A DNA stretch of 64,000 nucleotides from Callipepla californica brunnescens. Taxonomy: Eukaryota > Chordata > Aves > Galliformes > Odontophoridae. This document shows positions 35,741-49,410 of the stretch, piece after piece. Where the stretch lies: positions 31,932,842 to 31,996,841 of the forward strand of contig JALIRH010000003.1 of NCBI GenBank assembly GCA_023055505.1, in the 5' to 3' direction. The translations under genes were made by a program, and so were the position numbers. Position 1 is the first letter of the stretch. Each line of letters opens with the position of its first letter. The notes under the pieces are model-generated. The model did not search any database and had not been told where the DNA came from. It saw only the letters and a program-made list of their open reading frames with translations.

Positions 35741-36990
35741 GGGAAACAAGGAGTGAGGCAGTTATTATGGACAGTCAGCTCAATTTCGGTTCCTGGAAAC
35801 GCACTGGAACAAATAATTAAGCTAACTAATCATCGGCACCTAGGAAACAACAAAGAGAAGAGGAACAGCCAGTGCTGATTTGCCAGAAGCAAATCATATC
35901 AAATTGACCTAATTTCATCGTGCAACAGGGCTTGCAAATAGAGGCAAAGCAGAAGTATTACATCTTGTCTTTGGTTGGGGTTTTGGTACTGCCTCACCTC
36001 ATGTTACCAGAAGGAAGCCAAGGAAACACAACCTTGACAGGCCTTCTGAGGGAAGGAGACAAAGCACGCAGGAAGACTGTACTCAAAAAGGTGTCATTAG
36101 CACAATATAACGAGGAATGGGTAGGGTTCAACAGGCCTCCATCCTGCTCCCAGTTCATTCACTGTTTTTTTTATTAACCACTGGATGATAGAATAACAAG
36201 CATCCTTATTAGGTATGCAGATGGCATCCAGCTGAGATGAGCTACAAGGATGTGAGAGAACAGGGTTAGAATTAAAGATTATCTTGATGTGATGGACAAA
36301 AGGTTTTTAAAAAAATAGGATGCAATTCAATAAGAAGGGAAGTAAAGCTGTGCATAGACATAGGTACAATCAGCTGCACTAGGACAAAACAGTATAACCT
36401 GTTGGGCAGATGTGGAGCAGTACAGCAACTCAGAAACCTGAAATGAATAAGGAAAAAAGAATAAAAGGCCATTTTGTCACACACAAAGACATCACCATAC
36501 CAGGGCATACTGAGAGGACCAGAGTCTGGGAAGCATGCAGCTGAACCTTCCACTTTACTCAGCACTGAGGCAACCTTTATCATCTCCGGAAAATTCAGAA
36601 GAAAGTAGGATCAAATGTCTGGGGAACAGGACTTCTGATGAAAGGTTTCTTCTAAGGAGGTTGCTTACCCCTGCAAGGAGATAGAGGAGACACAGCAATA
36701 TTCAACACTGCAAAGCATATCTCCAGAGAGAGAGGGAATAAGCTGTTTTAAAAATACATCCACTCTGAGAGAAGCAAGAAACAACAGGCTTGAGTTGCAG
36801 TATGAGAGATTAAGGCTAGATGCTTGGAAAATGGGAAGGCCAAAGTGCATGAACAATGACTGCACAGGGAGAACGTGGGACCTCTCTCCTCGCAGGCATT
36901 TAATAGCAGGCTGGAAATATCGGGAATATTGCTGAAACCAACCTCTTGAGGTCCTTCCTAGCCATGTTTTTCTCTGAATCTGTGATGAAT
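35741..36990 (+). mobile_element. CR1 LINE relic, about 1.25 kb, with 3' terminus
   Basis: The copy starts in the reverse transcriptase region: 'gtcagctcaatttcggttcctggaa' near 35773-35797, then a 'ggaacaaataattaa' phrase. It continues through the region like 'gcagatggcatccagctg' (36217-36234), 'agaattaaagattatcttgatg' (36269-36290) and 'gatgcaattcaataag' (36319-36334). It ends with the characteristic 'ctcttgaggtccttcctagcc' phrase (36943-36963) and a 'ctgaatctgtgatgaat' tail (36974-36990). All frames are disrupted. Compared with the copy at 6.7 kb it starts at nearly the same point but keeps its 3' tail. It is dead, plus orientation, and possibly pre-dates the bird radiation. Confidence 0.88.
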
Positions 36991-37039
36991 TATGTTAAAT
37001 GAATATAAATTACCCCACACAGGGACACTGACATTCAGT

Positions 37040-37610
37040 CTCAGTGATGAATAGCAGTCAACGACAAACTGTCACATTGCAGGGAGACATCCAGTAGGGT
37101 TACGAGTAGAAACTGGTGTTAGCCTAAGTTTTATTTACCATCTTCATTAACAATCCAGAAAAAGCATTAGACTGTGTGTTTATTAAAATTGCAATTGATA
37201 CTACATTGGGGAGGAGATGCAATCACTGGCTAGGAGTGAGATATAACACAAAAGGACCAAAAAAAAAAAAAAAAAAAAAAGATGTGGGAGCTTGGGAGAA
37301 AATGACCTAGATCAAAGGACACAGAGACTAATATGTCCAGGGAGGAAATATTCCAAAATTAAGACACGCTATGGGAGGAGGAGACCCAAATGCAGTGTAA
37401 GACTTTGCAGGGCTAGCACACAGGAAATTGAACATGAGTTTACAATTTGTCACGTCAACAGAAAACATTTCAGGACAATTTTGTGCTGCATGATATATCC
37501 CAGGGCAGAAACATAAGCAACTATCTCATCACTCTTGTGCAGTTTTCCCTTCTGGATACTTCCCAACTAGAGGGGCCATCAGAGTGGAGGAGAAAACTGG
37601 CTTATAGGGA
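37040..37610 (+). mobile_element. Second CR1 LINE relic, internal fragment
   Basis: Immediately after the previous element's 3' tail, sequence restarts inside the CR1 reverse transcriptase region: 'acaaactgtcacattgcaggga' (37063-37084), 'catccagtagggtta', 'tttatttaccatcttcattaacaatcc' (37130-37156) and 'ggaaattgaacatgagtttacaat' (37422-37445). It then fades at 'gaggggccatcagagtgga'. Because the motif order starts over, this is a separate insertion and not a continuation. It contains a 22-base A run. Plus orientation, non-coding. Confidence 0.75.
37259..37280 (+). repeat. Poly-A run (A22) inside CR1 relic
   Basis: Uninterrupted A run within the second CR1 copy, so it arose by slippage or insertion after the element landed. 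Confidence 0.92.
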
Positions 37611-40571
37611 AAAAAATTATATAGGTACACAGTGGCAAAGTAACACCACACCACACTTCTGTAGTGTAGATAAGCACGTCAGAAAAGGTGCCCTTTCTTC
37701 CAGGCACGTTTATGACAGAAAAAAGTCAAGCAGTGTATTGGTGTAAGATACTTTATCCTAGCTTGTTTTGGTTGGTTAAAAGCCAGTTTCAAATTAACAT
37801 ACCTGTTTATCCATCAGTTTTACCAAGGACAGCCAAGAGGAAAATATTATAGTCCAAAACATCCCAGAAGATACTATAAATGAACTTTCCCTGCATGAAA
37901 AAGGTAGGATTAAAACTAGCAGTGTAAAAAAAAAAAAAAAAAAGTAAAAAGACAGCTACAATTCAGGGCAGGATTCCTGAGCACTTTTAATAGCAAGTCA
38001 CCCGACAGCTTCCTGAGGAGGCAGCAAGCACCTTGCAGCTAAAACTGACACAGAAAGAACAGGAGAAAATAAACTGCAGAAAATAGCCCTGCAGCAAGAC
38101 AAGGATCAGCCCATCTTCCTGGGCTTGTACACCAGGATAGAGCTGTGCAAGAGCCAAGGTATCAACCCCAGCACCTGCTTCAGCATTTGCAACCTGACAG
38201 ACAAGAGCCTGGGGAAAGGCTATTTTCACCACTTGACTGTGGAAAAAAAAAAAAATTAATAGCAGGTTTGCTTTCTGTGACCACTCCAAAACCAGTCCTG
38301 CATGACCCCAAGCCCTGCCCATGGCTGTCCCCAAGCAGGATGCAGCAGCAGGCACATCATCCAGTGGCAGGTAGACACATGCTGATGGCTGAGCTGCATA
38401 ACCAAATGGATATGGTGAGCTGGGTCAGTGCAAAGGGGACAAATCAAGAGAAGAGGAGATGCTATTTTCAGGTTTCTAAAGAGGTGTTCCTAACAAAAAG
38501 AAAGAAAGATGAAAAACTGGGCTCGACAGAGTACTCTAGAGACAAGATAAAGGTGAGGGTGTTTTTTTTTTATTTTCCTAACTTGGGAATTTGAACTTTC
38601 TCGCTCTTTGTCCACTTGGCTTTTGAGACTGAGGTCAAGGAGCGCAATTGCATTTGTCCCAGCTGATGCTGGAGCGTGCAGGCTTTGAACAATGAGACTT
38701 TGTTCTTCTGCCAAATGCAGCAGTGCCTGTGCTGTTGCTCAGGAAAAAAAAAAAAGGGAACAAACACATTAAGAAGTCACTGAAAATCAATTGATGGCTC
38801 ACTTCAAGGAGTGAAGCAGCATACTGTTAAGATGAATGAGTTTGCCTGGCATAGGATACCACAAAGAGTAGAGGTCTCAGAAAGACACCCTGTAGTTTCT
38901 CCTGAACCTGCAATGTGATGGGTAAGACCTTCAGATCTGTCCTTTGGATCAGCAGGTCCATCAAACACTTTGCAGGCCCCTCTTGCCCACAGCTTTCAGG
39001 AGGAGTTGGCGGGCACCAGATGAGGATGCTCCTCGCCTTTGAGGAGCAGCAATTAGGTAACTGTCTGTGGCAGAAGACTTGGCATAAGGCTTAGCAGCAA
39101 GGCCAACAGGCATTTACTACCAGATGCAGGGAGATGTGATCCTGCAGCTTGTGCTGCAGGGGAAGGAGCCCAGCTCCTCACTCTCAGCCCATCAGTGACA
39201 GGGAGAAAATTAATCCAGGAAGAAACTCGGGAGGAAAATAGGCAAGCGGAATAAGCACAGCGGGATGGAAGAGTAAATCTACTGAACCTACATCCTTGAT
39301 TTTAATGAGGCCTCTAATAGCAGGGTTAGCCCAGTAGAATTTGTTATCTCCCAGAAAATGTGGGACTCTGACAGAGATGTTCCCCTTACTTGCTTGGCAA
39401 TGAGAACCAAGGGACCATCAGTATGAGCACAGCTAATATAAAGCTGAGCAGATGTTACCTTAAACTCTTCTTCAGTTCACAGGGGAGGATTAAGTGATAT
39501 GAAACCACAGGAGTGGCCCAGGTGGGAAAGATTATTTTGCTGGTGTATGAGCTCTTATAGGAGTTAGGGGAGAGGGCTGGTGGTGTTCGATATGCTGGGA
39601 CCAATTATACTGAAAAATACAGAACACAGTGAGGTGGAAGTTCAGGGGTGGGTGGGAAAGTAGGTTAACACTATACAGATGTGCTCAAGATGAGAGAAGA
39701 AAAAAAAAGGCAGAAGGATGGAGAGAAAGAAGGAGCCCAACATGGCTACCACAAGGTCAGAGCAAGATCCACATGAGCTTGTCCCATTGCCTCCCAGAAA
39801 CCACCACACGCTGGTGCTCATGGTGTGGGAACAGTGGGAACAAAGGATGAGCTCTTCAATTCTCCTGCCTCATTTTGCAGAATTGCCACATGCTGAAATA
39901 GCAAATGATGTATGAAATGAAAAATCACCCCCTAACCAGTGCATATAGATGATGCAGAGAGTATGTGGCCATTACTTCCTCGCAGTAATATTTATCTACA
40001 TTAATGCCTTGCTCAGAGCTAGCTGGAAATGCCCAGAATGTGAGTGGCAAGGGGATCAGAAGAGAGGTCAGGGAGAAAGGCAAATTGGCAAGGCAGGCAC
40101 TTAAGGCAGCAGATACAAAGCCTTTCCTTTATAAATCATCAACTCAGTTCTGGCCCAGGTTATTAGCTGCCACAAAGCAATGTTCTGGCACCCAGAGAAA
40201 AAGGGTTGCCTGCAAAGAGCAAATCCACTTAGTAGCAGCTTTGGAGGGTTCACTGCCAATTGGAGGCTATCTGGGGTCCCTGCATGGACCAATCTGGTGG
40301 CTTACCTCAGCTCTCAGTAGGAAGGTATCCTCAAGGGCATGGAGGAGGGGGACCCTGCCCTGGGACAGCCGCATATCACCAGGAGCATGCACTGAGGGGA
40401 GGCAAGGACCGCCCAGCTGCATGGTGCCCCTGTACCGCTTCGGCCTCTGTCCTTCTGGGAAAAACTTCTGGAATTTAATGGAGAAAGCCTCTCCTGCAAG
40501 GTTTATATGTCACTCCATCCAATTTAATAGGAAGTTATTGCTAACCTAGAAATCCTACACACAAAAAACAC
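37611..40571. other. Unique non-coding sequence with A-runs
   Basis: A-runs lie at 37926-37943 (18), 38243-38255 (13) and 38744-38755 (12). Frames up to 181 codons (40004-40549, plus) have no recognisable domain. No repeat family is seen. Confidence 0.45.
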
Positions 40572-40589
40572 TTTTTTTTTTTTTTTTTT
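40572..40589 (+). repeat. Poly-T run (T18)
   Basis: The only T run of 17 bases or more in the window. Every other run of that length is A on this strand. Confidence 0.95.
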
Positions 40590-43500
40590 AAGTATTGTAG
40601 TCTTTTTAGTCATTTATTGTGCATCCTGTTGAACTGTCCAGGAGGCTCTCCTCAGGATGAGGCTGTCAGTTGGTCCCTTCCCAGAGCACAGTGCTTCAGT
40701 CTAAATGCAAACCCTTTCAGCTTTTGCTGCCTGCTTCTCCAGGCTACTATCCACCCCCATGCTGCAGGTTGCACCAAGCTCAGCCCAAGGCAGAAGGGTT
40801 GTCTGCTAGGACAGAGCAACCGTTTAGAGGGTGGGTCTGGAGATAAGCAAGATAAGCACGTGAATCCTTAGTTGCTGTTTCTGAAGGAAAAAAAAATCTC
40901 CTGTTGGAGCCCACAAACCTAGCAGATCGGGCACAGCAACACTAAGCAGGTTGTGCAACACCCATGCATGCTCACCATGTGCCTCAGTCACCTAACACCC
41001 TGCTCTGACCTGGCAAAGACAGCAGAGCAAGAGGTTGGAAAGGCAGTTACAGAGAGGAAAATACCAGGCTTGTTTCCAGTTTGTGAGAAGTTTCATCAGA
41101 GCCCCTTCACAAGAAGGTATGGTTAAATTCAGCCCTCCTGTAAGTTTTGTGAAGGGATCCACCATGGGAGATCTTGAACAGCAAAAGGGCTGGAGGAAGG
41201 TCAGCTCTCTTAGTGTGCCTGCTCTTCATTTAGGTGCATTTGGCTGTTCTATCAGTAAGTATTTAGGTATCCCTTCATCTTTCTGTACCCAGAAAGCACA
41301 AGGCTGGAGAATACAAGTCATGTTACCTACACCGAAACCTTCAGCACTTGCTAGCGGACCAGCACTCCAGCTACCCCTGGTAGCACACCCGAAGGCTCAG
41401 CATGCTCTCTTCATTTGCAATCTCTGCACATAAGACTGAGTTTCATAAGGTGTTTGCCTTCTCAGCATCACTGTTTAGCAGACAGCACTGAGTACCTCTG
41501 ACTCACTGATGTCTGCATGAAGGACTACATACAAAGAGGTGTTTGCAGACCAAGGACAGAGCACCTGAATGCCTCTTCCATGCCCCTTATCCTCACCAAG
41601 AAGAGACTGCTTGCAAGATAGACTGGCCTGCCTGTGTCAGCAGAAGCAATGTACAGTCAGTCAAGGGCATAACCGGGCCTGGTCTTAGCAAAAAGAGCTA
41701 TGTAGGAGCTCAAAGCCACTTACAGCAAGATAACAGAATGCCATACACTCAAGCAGCTAGAAACCAAGGGCTTTGCTCAGTGTGATCCGTCTCCCTCTTA
41801 CACACATTGTTACCTCCCCATTGCCAGAACAAAGCTACTGGAAACTGCTGATAACTACCTTTGCCCTCTCACCACATCTTATCTTTTCAGCTTTGTAGGA
41901 GACTGTGGGTCAGACTTGACCTTCAGATACTGGGGAGTCAAGAGGAACTGCAAATATTCATCCCATGGACAAGATTTGGCCCTCCGCCTGGTGCCTGAGG
42001 CACTTTGTGTTGTCTCTGAGTGATAATGCACTTACACCACACCAAAATATATTCCAGGACAACATTAAAGATACAATCCACAGAAACTTAGCCATCAAAA
42101 ATATTGACTGGGAGGTCTGGAAATTTCATCTACTTTCTGACCAGGCCTTTTAGATAAGCAGATGCTCTAAAATGGAGAGCGTCATCTCAAAGCCCATACA
42201 AACTCCAGCTCAAGTCTGGGATAGTGCTACTGAGCTTGCAGCTATTCTCTCCCATGCTAACCTGGGAGACCACACTGATCTCTGGGTCATCTCCCATCAA
42301 TCCTACAGCCTTTTAGTATCCTTTCAGTTGATACTTAAGTACACAATACTGCTGAACAGGAACATCTGGCATTCACTATAGGAATTTACCTAGAAGGGAA
42401 CATAAAGTAAGGATTCTGCATTTTGTGTGTTTTCCAGGTCATGGTACGATTGTGTACGATACACATCCAAGACTCACTTGCATACCCTCTCCATAAATTC
42501 CACAGAAGCCCCATGGACCTGTGTGAGTGTCTAGAAAAGAAAACCAACAGGAGCAAATATAAATTTTTCACAAAACCAGCACTGAAGATAACTCATACTA
42601 GCTCAGTTGAAGTCACTCGGTGGGAATCCCCACTTGCACACAGGGCTCAGAGCCTGGTCCTGGCACTGTGCCTTGCCACTCCTGCTGTGCGGTCATATCA
42701 GGTGGCATGGCTTGTGGGTATCTGTCTGGGCAAGGTGGTGTAGCCAAAATGCATTCTAGTCTTCTCAGTCCTCAGCTTTAAGTCACTTATGTAATGTGGA
42801 AACTTTTAATCAAGTTTTTTTTTTTTAAATACTCTTGTTACAATGTATAACTCTTTTTCCACTAAGCTGATGAAAACCACTGAGACTGCTTAGACTGTAT
42901 CTCTGCACCTTTGCCCTGGAAGCTCCTCAAATGCTCTTCACTGAGAATGTCTCTGTTGGAACCCAAAGAGAAAACATTTTTCAGAGATTCCATAAGTACT
43001 AGAATTTATGAGGTCTCTTCCACACCTAAAGTATGACTTCAAAATTTTATTGGAGCTCAGCAAACAGAGAGAGCTCGCTAAGGCAAGCCAGATAATAAAA
43101 CACTAGCACTTGATTCAGTCTCCATCCTTTCAAAGACTTCTAAAATATTCATAGGCACAAGTTTTCCTTTCAGGTTAATAGAAAATGATCTGGCCGTGCT
43201 TCAGGTCAGACAGGGAGAGCGGTGCACATGGCCAAGCCTTTTACTTCAGGGTCTGAAACCTGGAGCCTTCAGGCAGCCCAGAAATGATCAATCTCTGCAC
43301 AAGGAAGGAAAGCACTTGCCTGGAAACTCCCTGTGCCATGCAGGTGAGGACGACCCCAGGGTGAGGGGATGCTGTAGGACATGCTGAGCCCACCTGGTGG
43401 AAACATGTGCCACAGGTGTGGAGGCAGCAGGCACACCCCATGTTGCTTGCTGATTGTGCCTGAAATGTCTCAGTTGTTAATGATACACTTCAGCGAGGCA

Positions 43501-46500
43501 TTCAAAGGCCCAGGACGACTAGAAAACACAAGCAACAACTTATTTATCAATTCTGTCTCCTCCAGCCTTCCTTCCCTAATGATACCAGACCCCCAGCAGA
43601 GAAGAGAAAGCAGGAATCCAGGAAGCTTTTAATGAGACAGAAAAGCTTCACCATGCTGTGGATCACCTGTTCCCTGGTTGCACAGAATCCTATGGCTGCA
43701 GCTCCAGCTCTCCAGGGCCCAAGTGAGAAGCAGTGGGTTGAGGTGGCTATACACCCTGCTGTCCCCCAGCCCAAAGCCCAGGAGCTGTGCTCAGAAACAT
43801 AAGTGTTAGGTCATGAAGAGAACTCCCAGCATTACATTTTTGCTGCACAAGTGGTTTTGTTTTATGCTTTGGTTGGCTTGGGCACTGAGGGGAGATGAAC
43901 AATGCTGATTAAGAAGCATACACTGCCACCACTCTTTTCCTCCCAGTTCCACTGTTACACAGTGCAATGCTCTTAAAAAAAGCACCAAGACTAACAGTGG
44001 GAGTATCAGTCTCCCTGCTGTTGCAACCAGAACTGTTTCTGTACAGCCTTTTGCTATTCACTTGCATAAAGTCCTGAACACTTTGCTCCATGGCCCTGCA
44101 GCCCAAGCCAGAGTGCAGACTACAGACCGACTACAGACCCATGGCTCCTAGCCTCCCGAGCATCTCTGCCCAGGGTGAAATCCCAGACAGCTGCAGAGAA
44201 CTGCAGCCATCTTTCTGAGAAAATTTGTAACATGAACAGCAAGGCTGAGCTGAATACTGGCCGTACAGTGCCAGCTCTGCCAACCCCAGGGTCAGCACAA
44301 GAAAGGGTGGGCTTGCTTGTACAGACTGCAGCCCAAAAAGCATGGGCTCCAGCCTCGAGGTCTTGCGAACCCGTGCCTTTGGACTCCCGGACTCTGAGAG
44401 ATCACTGAACAGCACAGCCCCTTCTTTGTTTTGTCCATTTAAATGCCTATAAACTGAGTGCTTGTTCTTCCTTCTTTAAGGTCCTTTGTGGTTTCATGAA
44501 AACGCCGGATGCTGCAGAACGCTGAGGCATGAAAGGTTCCTCTCTTTATTTTGTCCTCCCTGTCCAGCAACCACGCTAAAAAGAAACCACCAAATAAAGT
44601 GCCTGCAAATACCTGGCCCAACAGCCCCGCCGATGGAAAGCTCTCCAGTTATTCATAGACTGAACCAAGCTCGGGAAGCAGCTGTGCAAGTTTCCCAGCT
44701 CTACCCTTGCCAGCACTCAGAGAGGCTGACCTGAAGGGGCCACATTGCTGTCAGCTTCCCTCCTGAATCCGGGCCTTAGCAGCACAGGGCACACTGCCCA
44801 CAAGGCTCCTGCTGTGGGGCTCTGTGGGAGGGGGACACAGTGCTGTGGGGTGAGGGCTGGAGCCATGCAGCACAGCATATCAGTCAGGAGACAACACATC
44901 ATCGTCTGGAAAACATTTCCAATGCTGCAAGCAGCCCTGTGGGTGAGGGTGAAAGCTTTTCATCGCCGAAACCTTAGGTTCCTGTTTACCAAACATTTGT
45001 TCACTCTTTGTACGTTTGAGTGAATGAGGAAATGAACCACAAGGCTGAGCACAAATGCCAAAACCCTGCTTAAGCATGTAAATCTCCCTCATACAACTTT
45101 CCATGCCTCCTTGAAGGAGGAAAAACAAATCCCTCTCCCCAGATTTGTCACTTCACAGGAGGCTCTGCCACTTCCTGATTCAATCCTGGCCACACTTCAT
45201 CTAAAGAAGCTTCCAAGCTCCCACTTTCGTGCTTCATAAGGAAGAAAGCCTTTCCCCATCCTGGAGCTGTTTGTTATACTTGGCTTGATTTCCTCACCCA
45301 TCCATCCCTCCAACACTTCACACTGTTATTCCTCATTACGGAGCATCCCCTTGTCAACAATCTCTTTCTGGTAACTGAGTTATCAGAACCAAGCAGACCA
45401 TTTGAAATGAAGACAAAGCCACTCCCATCTGCCCAACCCTCTTGAAAATATCCAAGAGGGAAATCACAGCACTTGATTTTGTCTCACGTTACCCTGAAGC
45501 AGCTTGGCCACCTTCTGGTGGGGCTAAATAGAGGTCTGAAACACAAGTCCTTTGTGTGTGTCCTCATCTGACATGCCTAGTGTTCTAGAGGTAGGGAAAA
45601 CACTGGTGACCTCAACAGGCTGGGCTGTAAACTGGTCTGGCACTGAAAACACAGGTGCCTCAAACCCCAGTGCTGAGAAAAAACAGATCTGGCAGTGCGA
45701 TGCAGGTCCATGCTGCATGCACACACCTTGTGTGGTCACACAAGCGAAAGGTAGAGGAGATGGCCTTCATCCAGCAGCACCATCTCTAGTTATGATATTT
45801 GTGTCCCTGTCCTTGTCCCACTGGAGTCTTCTCACTGCTGCAGTCACTCACTTAGGGACTGGCTCCCTGCTAGCACTCCTTATCCACCCAGACTGAAGTC
45901 CTTTTGGTGCTGGTGTGGCTGTGCCCCACAAGTCTCTGACAGAACATCTGTCTGCTTGATGTGTAAACACTGCTTCTGTCATAGGCCTTGCAGTTGAAAT
46001 CTCAGATTTGGTCTAAAGCAATAAGCAAGGCTCTTGCTTCATGCACAAATAAATGCAGTAAAAAGGATGTTACGTAGCAACTACCAACAGACAAAGCCAG
46101 TACCCGGTTCATCTCTTCCCAGTGCTGGGGATGGCAAACCAGTGCTGTGATGGTGCTAAAGGAGTGAAAATTTACTTATTGCTTGTGGTGTCTGGTTTTG
46201 TGGACAGGATCTCCCACAAAGCAGCTAGCATTGCTGGAGCACAACCAAGGTCTAATATCAGCAGCCCAAGCATCTTCCTCAGACATCGTCACAAGCATAC
46301 TCTAGTACTAAAAGACATCCAGGTTGCATACATCCACTTCCACAACCTCCACCTGACTGCAAGCCTGCCACTGCTCTGCATGCAGAGCACTCTACTCTGG
46401 ATGAAAGGCAGCTTGGTAGAAGGCAGTGCCACAACAGAGGAGCTGTCACAGTAATTCCCCTAGATCTACCCACAGGCATCCACATGAAAAACAAAATGGC

Positions 46501-46811
46501 AAGGCTGACACTGCCAGAACTGCACCTCAGTTCACACTCAGTATTCATCCTTGGTTTGAGCTGGAGGCCTTCAAGACTATGACAGCTCTCTGGCACAGTC
46601 ACTGCCTCCTGTTTTATTTTAGAAGGTGTCGCCCTGTAGAAGTATAAGTAACTTTATGAAGTACATCACTAGCAGGTCACCTGGCCAGGTAGACCAAACC
46701 CACTGTCCTATAGTACCCTTTGTATTTTCATTAAATCTAAAATCATTTAATATTATATAACATGGATAAAATCACTTCAGAGACTTCTTGGCTGAATAAT
46801 ACTGTTGAATT
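40590..46811. other. Unique non-coding sequence
   Basis: No exon or repeat family is supported over this stretch. A T12 run lies at 42815-42826. A small direct repeat of GACTACAGACC lies at 44118-44128 and 44129-44139. A degenerate phrase near 41920-41990 may be an old repeat relic. Frames up to 132 codons overlap on both strands with no domain. Confidence 0.42.
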
Positions 46812-46872
46812 AAAAAAAAAAAAAAAAAAAAACAGGACAACCTGACAATGCCTTTGCAAGAAAAAAAAAAAA
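46812..46872 (+). repeat. Two neighbouring poly-A runs (A21 and A12)
   Basis: Runs at 46812-46832 and 46861-46872 are separated by 28 bases of mixed sequence. No retroposed gene body is recognised upstream. Confidence 0.92.
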
Positions 46873-49376
46873 CGAAACATCATAACTGGAACACCTGCAG
46901 GCTGGGTCTGGCTCTACAGAGACACAGAGTTGCTGCAAAATGTCTGTGAGCTGAATAAGCATTCTGGGTATTAATATTCAAATCAGGGCATCCCATATGG
47001 CTTATGAAACACCTCTTCTTGAGGATTAAAGACTTGCTCTCACAGCAGTGAGCTTCTCACTACAACTGGAGCCACCAGACTCATTACCACAGCACACTTA
47101 CTGGAGGCAAAAATGGGAAGTCTTCCCTTTCCATTAGCCTCCCTCACTATTAGGATTCAGACTCACACCTGCCTTCAGGATGACAAGTCCCAGAAGAGCA
47201 AATCCAGATACCAACACAGCACAGCCAGCCTGACCTCTGGTTCAAGGTGAGGATCCCACATGAGATTGCTGTAGGCTGCAGTGGGCTGAAAACAACAACG
47301 GTTGTGCCCAAGTAAGGACAGCAGTGTCTTTCCAAGAGTCATGCCAGCTGACCTGGCTTGCACTCCTGTGCTGCTGTTTACTAACATGAACTGCTGGTCA
47401 CTTCCCAGGCACATCCTGCTGACCAGGACAGCATGCTGCCATTCCCCTGGCATTGCCAGCACTCCAGCAGGACTGTATGCATTACACACCTAATAGCACC
47501 TGGAGAAGAAGCTCAGTGAAGGGCAATGAATCCTTCTGTCAGATTTTCCAAGGTATCTTAAGTGAAAGTCAAGTTTTTGCTTCTTGTCAAACATTGTTAA
47601 AAGCATGTGCGCACACAAGTTTGATTTAGTAACAGTTCCCTGCTGCAGTAAAGCATCATCTATGACAGATGCAGGGCAATGTCATCTGTCCGAGTCCTGC
47701 TGCTGAGAAGCAAATGCCTCTTGTCACTGTGCTACCACTCAATATGCAAGAAACGATGCAGCTCTGACTCTGCTCCAGATGAAAAGCAAACGTTCTGGCC
47801 AGTTCCAGTGTATTTGTCCCTGTTTTGAGAAAACATTTCCCTAAATTGGCCAAAAATGTCTCTTACAGCCTGAGCTTTGAAGAATACATTACTAAGTGAA
47901 GGCACACGCGAACAGGGTGACCAGCTGCTCTACTTTCAGAGGTGTTGTCCTAGTTCTCAGGGAGTCAATCTGCATTGCACCTCCCATAGAGGAGAGAGGC
48001 CAAGTGTCCTACTTTCTGCTCTTGGTAGCCTATTTGTCCTACCATGAGAAAATGAGGTGTGTGACGGCACACACAAGAAACAACCCTCTGCACTGTGTGC
48101 CTGAACAGAAGGAGAGGAGAGATACAAAAGGCCCAGACCCTTCCAGGCTGTGTTTCAGGATCTTCCCACTCCAGCTCAGGCTCTTGCCTTGCAGCTATGT
48201 CACGGTGCAGCAAGCACTAATGAAAAAAGGTCTCCGTGTCCTCTGATGTCACTCTGAAATCTCACCTTGTTAACACAGACAGTGCACTGCTCTGTCTCAG
48301 CTCCTGTGAGCATGTTAGCAGTGTACTTTGATTCAGTGAGACAACTACATTTACACTTAGGTCTGTGTCTGTTCAGCAGGGCAGCAAAGGACACTCCTGA
48401 AGCTGTTTTTAACTCTATTAGGCACGCACTAGAACTTAAGCATGCATTTAAGTGCTTGACTAGACTGCTGCTGTGATGAAAAACCTGGGTATTCAGAGGA
48501 CTAAGCTTTGAACTGAGCACATTTATCATCATAAACTTCAGAAAAAAAGTTGTATTTAAATCCAAAGAGTTTCTTCCAGATTGCTTGGCAAACATATAAT
48601 CTAGCAACTGATGGAGTCTGTAAAGCTCCTATACCCAAGCAGAGGCACAGCAGCTGCTTGAAAACCCAGGCCTCAGCAAGGTGATAGGTGAGCACTGCTC
48701 CTTCCTGCATTGTTGGCATTAAGTTTTATCTAGCCAATGTACACCGAGTTAACAGAGCAGCCCTAAATTAGAACCACCATCCATTTTTCCTTCAGCATTT
48801 TCTGTGAGCCTCAGCTGCCCTCTGCTCCTCAGTAATGCAGCTTTGGAAAGATGCCGGGATGAGCTTCACATGTGCTTGGGTTACTTTAGCACCAGGACTG
48901 CCCTGTCACTTCTGTAGACAGTTGGAGCTGGATGAGGAACACAGCCTTGCACGCCATCCATCAAACATCCACAAAAGCAATGGTACAAGAAGGTCAGAAT
49001 CTGGGCTTCTCAGGGTCACGCCGGGTTTGGCACAAGGCACACAGATCTCTCTTTCCCAAGGTATCCTGTTCCCTCAGTGCTTGTGATGGTATGCACAGGT
49101 CCTCCTAGATCTTCTAAAGTCCAAACACTGTATAGCTGAGTTTCCTGACCACGTGTGGGTTTTATCTCAGCAGACAAAGCTGACCTGACAGATCAGATTT
49201 GCTCTTTTGCACCCTCAGTTTCACACCTTTCGGTTCACAAGCTGCTTTGCATTTCTCTCCACTTCGCAGTCTGAAACTCTGTAAACTTTGACCAGAATTT
49301 TGATCATAATGCAGCAGGGATTTTGAAGCAGAAACAAGAATTGACCCTGATCCCCAAAATCAGTTACTGTCTTCTA

Positions 49377-49378
<2 letters not shown>
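46873..49378. other. Unique non-coding sequence
   Basis: Nothing recognisable. The longest frame is 135 codons (minus) and lacks any domain. Confidence 0.45.

Positions 49379-49409
<31 letters not shown>
49379..49409 (+). repeat. Poly-A run (A31), longest in window
   Basis: Thirty-one uninterrupted A. Upstream sequence is not recognised as a SINE, LINE or processed gene copy. The length is likely to vary between individuals and between sequencing methods. Confidence 0.95.

Positions 49410-49410
<1 letters not shown>

Noticed and set aside
40004..40549. 181-codon open frame on the plus strand
   Set aside because: No homology recognised and no exon-like boundaries; chance length.
49379..49409. 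Poly-A tail of a processed pseudogene
   Set aside because: No gene-like sequence, polyadenylation signal in the proper position or target duplication could be recognised upstream.
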